A stretch of DNA of 64,000 nt from Microbotryum silenes-acaulis (lineage: Eukaryota; Basidiomycota; Microbotryomycetes; Microbotryales; Microbotryaceae): assembly GCA_003665825.1 (NCBI GenBank), contig QPFY01000018.1, forward strand, positions 186,001 through 250,000. Reading direction: 5' to 3'. The notes under the pieces are model-generated. The model searched no databases. It saw nothing but the letters and a program-made list of their open reading frames with translations, and was not told the DNA's origin. Position 1 is the stretch's first letter. Every line of letters starts with the position of its first letter. This document shows positions 60,612 to 64,000 of the stretch, piece after piece. The position numbers were made by a program, and so were the translations under genes.

Positions 60612-63600
60612 TCAGAACCCATAACTCCTGAACCCCGATCTATCCTGCCCATGTCCCTGTGCCTGTCCTTCCCCACCTCCACTTCCACCATTATCACCCG
60701 CCGCCCTCTCCCCATGTTCGCCCTGCCCTTGATCACCTTCGAACCCCGCATGCGCATGCCCATTCCCAAAAAAGTCATGGTGCGAATGTGCGTGTTGGTG
60801 GTGGTGGCCTCCATGATGTTGCTGTTGCTGATCGTGCTGTTGGTGTTGCATCTGTTGATAAGGTTGAGATTGTTGATGATGAGATGGTGGGGGTGGATGA
60901 TGATCGAAACCATTGGACCGTCTTCCTCCTCCATTAGCTTGCATCGAAGGTAATTGATAATCTCCATGATTCCCAAGTTGTGGTGACGAAGATCCATCTT
61001 GATGATGTGCTCCGGTATGAGCATGCAAGAAGGAATCGTCATCGAGCGACGCGTCCACGCCATGCGAACTCTCCTCTCCTACGGTACCCGACCCCCCCGC
61101 TGCGACGGCGGCGGCGACGTTTGATTCGGCTAAAGCAGCTTCGGCGGCTTTGACCTTTTTCGACTTCTTCCCCTTCTTGGGTAACGCTTCACCACTCGCC
61201 GCAGCTGCTGCGAGTTTCGCTGCTCGTGAGACTTGACGAGCGTATCGAAGACCTGTGAGAAAAGGACAAGGGGGGGTTCGAAAATCAGTAACTTGATCAG
61301 TTCCGCCCAGCCGCGACCGACCGGTCCTCAAACCCACCACAAGCATTACAAAGGCTCTTATTCCCACTCGGTCCCTTCCTCCACTCGGGGCTATTCGCCG
61401 TCCCACAACTCTCGCACGCCGCAGGACCAGGCTTGTTCGCCACGGGTTCCGTCTTAACCTTCGGCGCCTTTCCCTTCTTCACAGACGTCGATGCGTTCAG
61501 AGAGGATGATCCGCCTTCGGTGGAGGTGGAGGTGGAGGTAGAGGTGGATAACTCTGCGCCGCCGTGATTGAGGCCGTTGGGATCTGACGCCGCACCGAGA
61601 CTGGATTCTTGCGTCGAAGAGCCTTCTTCCGAGATACCCGTGCGAGGCGGCGGTAATGAGCCATCGCCATTGAGATGTGCACTACCCGGGTGACCGATTA
61701 GATGCGGGTGTTGCATCATGTGGTGCGGTTGGTGCGACAATAGACTACCACCCGCAGTTCCATACGGATTTCCGAGAGGCGGCAAAGAAGGGCTCGGGTA
61801 CCCAAGGTACCCATGCGACGTGGCCATGTGCATCATCGGATGTTGTTGTGGCGCCATTGAGTGCTGAGGGTACATCGGGTACACCTGCGCGGGCATATGG
61901 GGATGCTGGTGATAAAGCGGGTGGCCGAAAGTGGTAGGGTGCGAGAACGGGTAATGGGGCTGAGGAGGTGCGGGGTAAGGAGCCGACTGGGGCTGCATCG
62001 GCGACCGATAGAGATTTTGGACCGGAGGCAGATGCGGGCTCGGGTGATGAACGGGGGACGTCGATGGGTTAAGAAGAGGACCACCCGTCAAGGACCCGAG
62101 GATCGCGGCCGAAGAAGCGACAGTCGGTGACAGACCACCATTACGTCGGTCCCCAGGAGGAGAAAGCCTATCGGATGAGGCCTGTGGTACCTCGAGCCGC
62201 AGGGAATCATGCGGTGTCGTCCGACCGAGCGGTGCCTCGACGCGAGGTCGCTTGAACAGCGGATACTCCGGGTAATCGAACGAAAAGGGCTTGGGCTGTC
62301 CCGGTGTCGAGAACGGCACATCCTCGAGCTCAAACTTATTCGCGGCGTGCGAGACCCTCGGTGACGAAGTCGTAGACTGTGATGAAGAAGCCGGCGATGC
62401 CGAAGACACGGCACGTTGCTTCGCCGCCGCCGAGAGATAGATTCCACCCGTGTCGAACACGCAGAACGTGATTGCGCCGTACAGAATGACAACGGACTCG
62501 ATCGAGACGAGCGATCCGGCCTTGAGCAACGGATGCTTGTCGCGGTATCGGCGCGTGCAGCTCGTTCGACTCTCGTGCGACGGCCTCGGCTTGTTGACGA
62601 CTTGTTGGCCCAAGGCAGCATACTCGGCAGGGTCGTACTCGTGAGCGGGCGTCGAGGGAGGAGGAAATGTCACGATCGGGTGGCCATCGGTGTTAATAAT
62701 CTGGAAGACGTGAGGTGGGGGTCCTTCCGACAGTGACTGGTGTCGCGACGAGATATTGTACGAGGTCGCTCGGGCGAGGGCGGCTTCAAGTTCGACGCAG
62801 CGTGCTTGATCCAGGTATCCACCGTCCTCGCTACGGGGCCCGCACCAGTTGGACCAATGGCTTCGGCGCGACTCGTCGTTATCGCGTGCCTCGTCCTTGT
62901 CAGCTGTGGCATGAAAGAAAGCCAACACGGCCCCACGCAACTCGTCGCCATTGCCGGAGCCGAAGCCGGTCTCCCCACCTCCGATCCAGGAAGTGGTGAT
63001 ATCGATGCTGAGGTATTCACTGTCGTACGCGATAAGCTTGGCTTCTGGGTCCGTCTCCGGTTCGGTCGCTCCAAGCATTTGGCGGATCCGAGGTACTCGA
63101 GAATAGCGGCATCTGGTCAAATCTCGGAGAGAGCGAAAGTCAGCACCTCGGGGACAGAGAGACCACGGCCAAAGCTGCGATGAACTGACCTCGTTACACT
63201 GCCGAATATACCGGCCTGCTCGATCCCACTGTGACCATCCCTCCCTGGGTTCGGCATCAGATCGGCCCTCAACGCATCCCTCTCGTCGGGGTGAACGTAG
63301 TCGAGCATGTTGGTGCCGAGGAAGCTGTCCTTTTGCTCCTTGAGATGGGCATCGAGGATGGGATCGACGGCGATGTAATCAAGCAACGGCGACAAGATGG
63401 ACCAATAGCAACGCGTTCTCCCCAGGGCGACGGTGTTGGGTTTCGGCGTCGAGCTCGAGTAGGAGTTGCTCGACAAGGGACGGCCGAGCGAGGTCGAAGG
63501 CACGGTCGCGGAGGCAGCGGCAATAAGCGAGTTGAACGGGAAGCTTGAAGCCGATGCCGACGCTGCGAGGGAGGGCATCGTCGACGTGCTCGAGCTGGAC

Positions 63601-63638
63601 CCAAAGTCGAACCGAGGATGCGAGTCGGACGAGGCCAT
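60612..63638 (-). CDS. PAS and GATA zinc-finger transcription factor, white-collar-2-like
   Basis: Three exons (63638-63190, 63112-61338, 61252-60612) give about 954 residues from the ATG at 63638. A PAS-like domain is seen around DYIAVDPILDAHLKEQKDSF and MLDYVHPDERDALRADLM, continuing over the first intron. A Pro/His/Gln/Ser-rich middle follows. The zinc finger reads CESCGTANSPEWRKGPSGNK then LCNACGLRYAR (CX2C-X18-CX2C, split by an intron after the last Cys), with a basic tail. SPEWRKGPSG is typical of WC-2-class fingers in light signalling; PAS plus this finger supports that, but other fungal PAS-GATA factors exist. The C-terminus is His/Gln/Gly-rich. The frame is open upstream of 63638 as Gln and Pro runs, so the true start probably lies further right, perhaps outside the window. 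Confidence 0.75.
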
Positions 63639-63652
63639 GGCTTGTGTGCGTG

Positions 63653-63696
63653 GCTGCTGCTGCTGCTGCTGCTGCGGCGGCGGCGGCGGCGGCGGC
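63653..63696. repeat. (CTG)n-(CGG)n trinucleotide tracts
   Basis: Eight CTG-type triplets are followed by eight CGG-type triplets; on the minus strand in the PAS-GATA frame they read as Pro and Gln runs upstream of the ATG at 63638. A good acceptor (TTCTAG) lies to the right near 63737, so these runs are probably translated. Confidence 0.85.
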
Positions 63697-64000
63697 TGTT
63701 CCTGGACTCGCGACGAAGGCTGGTTTTGGTGCGCCTAGAACAGGGACTGGTGCCGGTCAGTCGGTCGCTGGTGAGATCAGTCGCTCGCTTGGGCGTGCCG
63801 TGGTTGTGGGGCCGATGGCGCAGGGTATACCTCGCTCAAAGCCAGTAGTTGACTGGCTTTGACACCTGTATGGTCAGTCAAGTGTTGGAGCTCGAGCACA
63901 ACACAAGGATCGTCTCCGTTTTCGCTCCGAGGGCGGCGGCGTTCAGCAGTGACAGCCGCCAGTGACAGCCTCAGGCGGGGGAGGCTCAGGCGACCGGGTC

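Overview
The window is nuclear DNA of a filamentous-fungus-type eukaryote, almost certainly a basidiomycete. Genes are intron-dense with small introns (mostly 65-110 nt, GT-AG with several GC-AG), there are no operons, and the set is typically fungal: VTC polyphosphate polymerase, bifunctional THI6, a PAS-GATA factor and a CSC1/RSN1 channel. A lineage such as Pucciniomycotina is a guess; I see no marker that fixes it. Exon joins given here were made by eye from splice signals and frame; for the intact housekeeping genes the summed exons come to whole codon numbers.

Left part (1-33.3 kb): a disrupted short-chain dehydrogenase at the edge, a small mitochondrial-type protein, a Ser/Thr kinase, arginyl-tRNA synthetase with a cleavable-looking mitochondrial presequence upstream of a second ATG, a class I histone deacetylase, COX17, a one-TM small protein, a CSC1-type stress-gated channel, a peroxisomal aldo-keto reductase, VPS34, a CCDC174-like protein, the molybdopterin synthase small subunit (MOCS2A), an EFM4-type methyltransferase, a large type II membrane glycosyltransferase-like protein and complex I subunit NDUFS7. 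Genes are packed; several pairs share short divergent promoters or converge within about 100 bp.

Middle part (33.3-47.8 kb): apart from THI6 (34.6-37.0 kb) this is an accessory island with hairpin-bearing direct repeats, a roughly 390-bp foldback, dispersed repeats, an XPG/FEN-type nuclease ORF broken by one frameshift, and directly after it a long gene whose C-terminal half has the RuvC and zinc-finger layout of Fanzor, the eukaryotic TnpB-like RNA-guided nuclease. The Fanzor frame is broken in two places by single-base indels. Strong hairpins follow its stop codon and are candidates for the guide-RNA scaffold. No transposon ends were recognised.

Right part (47.8-64 kb): a METTL21-type methyltransferase, an F-box protein, VTC4 (14 exons with an SPX domain), farnesyl diphosphate synthase, a Sis1-type DnaJ protein, and a PAS-GATA (white-collar-2-like) regulator that probably continues past the right edge.

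The intact genes serve ordinary functions (mitochondrial respiration and protein synthesis, phosphoinositide and polyphosphate metabolism, isoprenoid, thiamine and Moco synthesis). The notable biology is in the accessory island.
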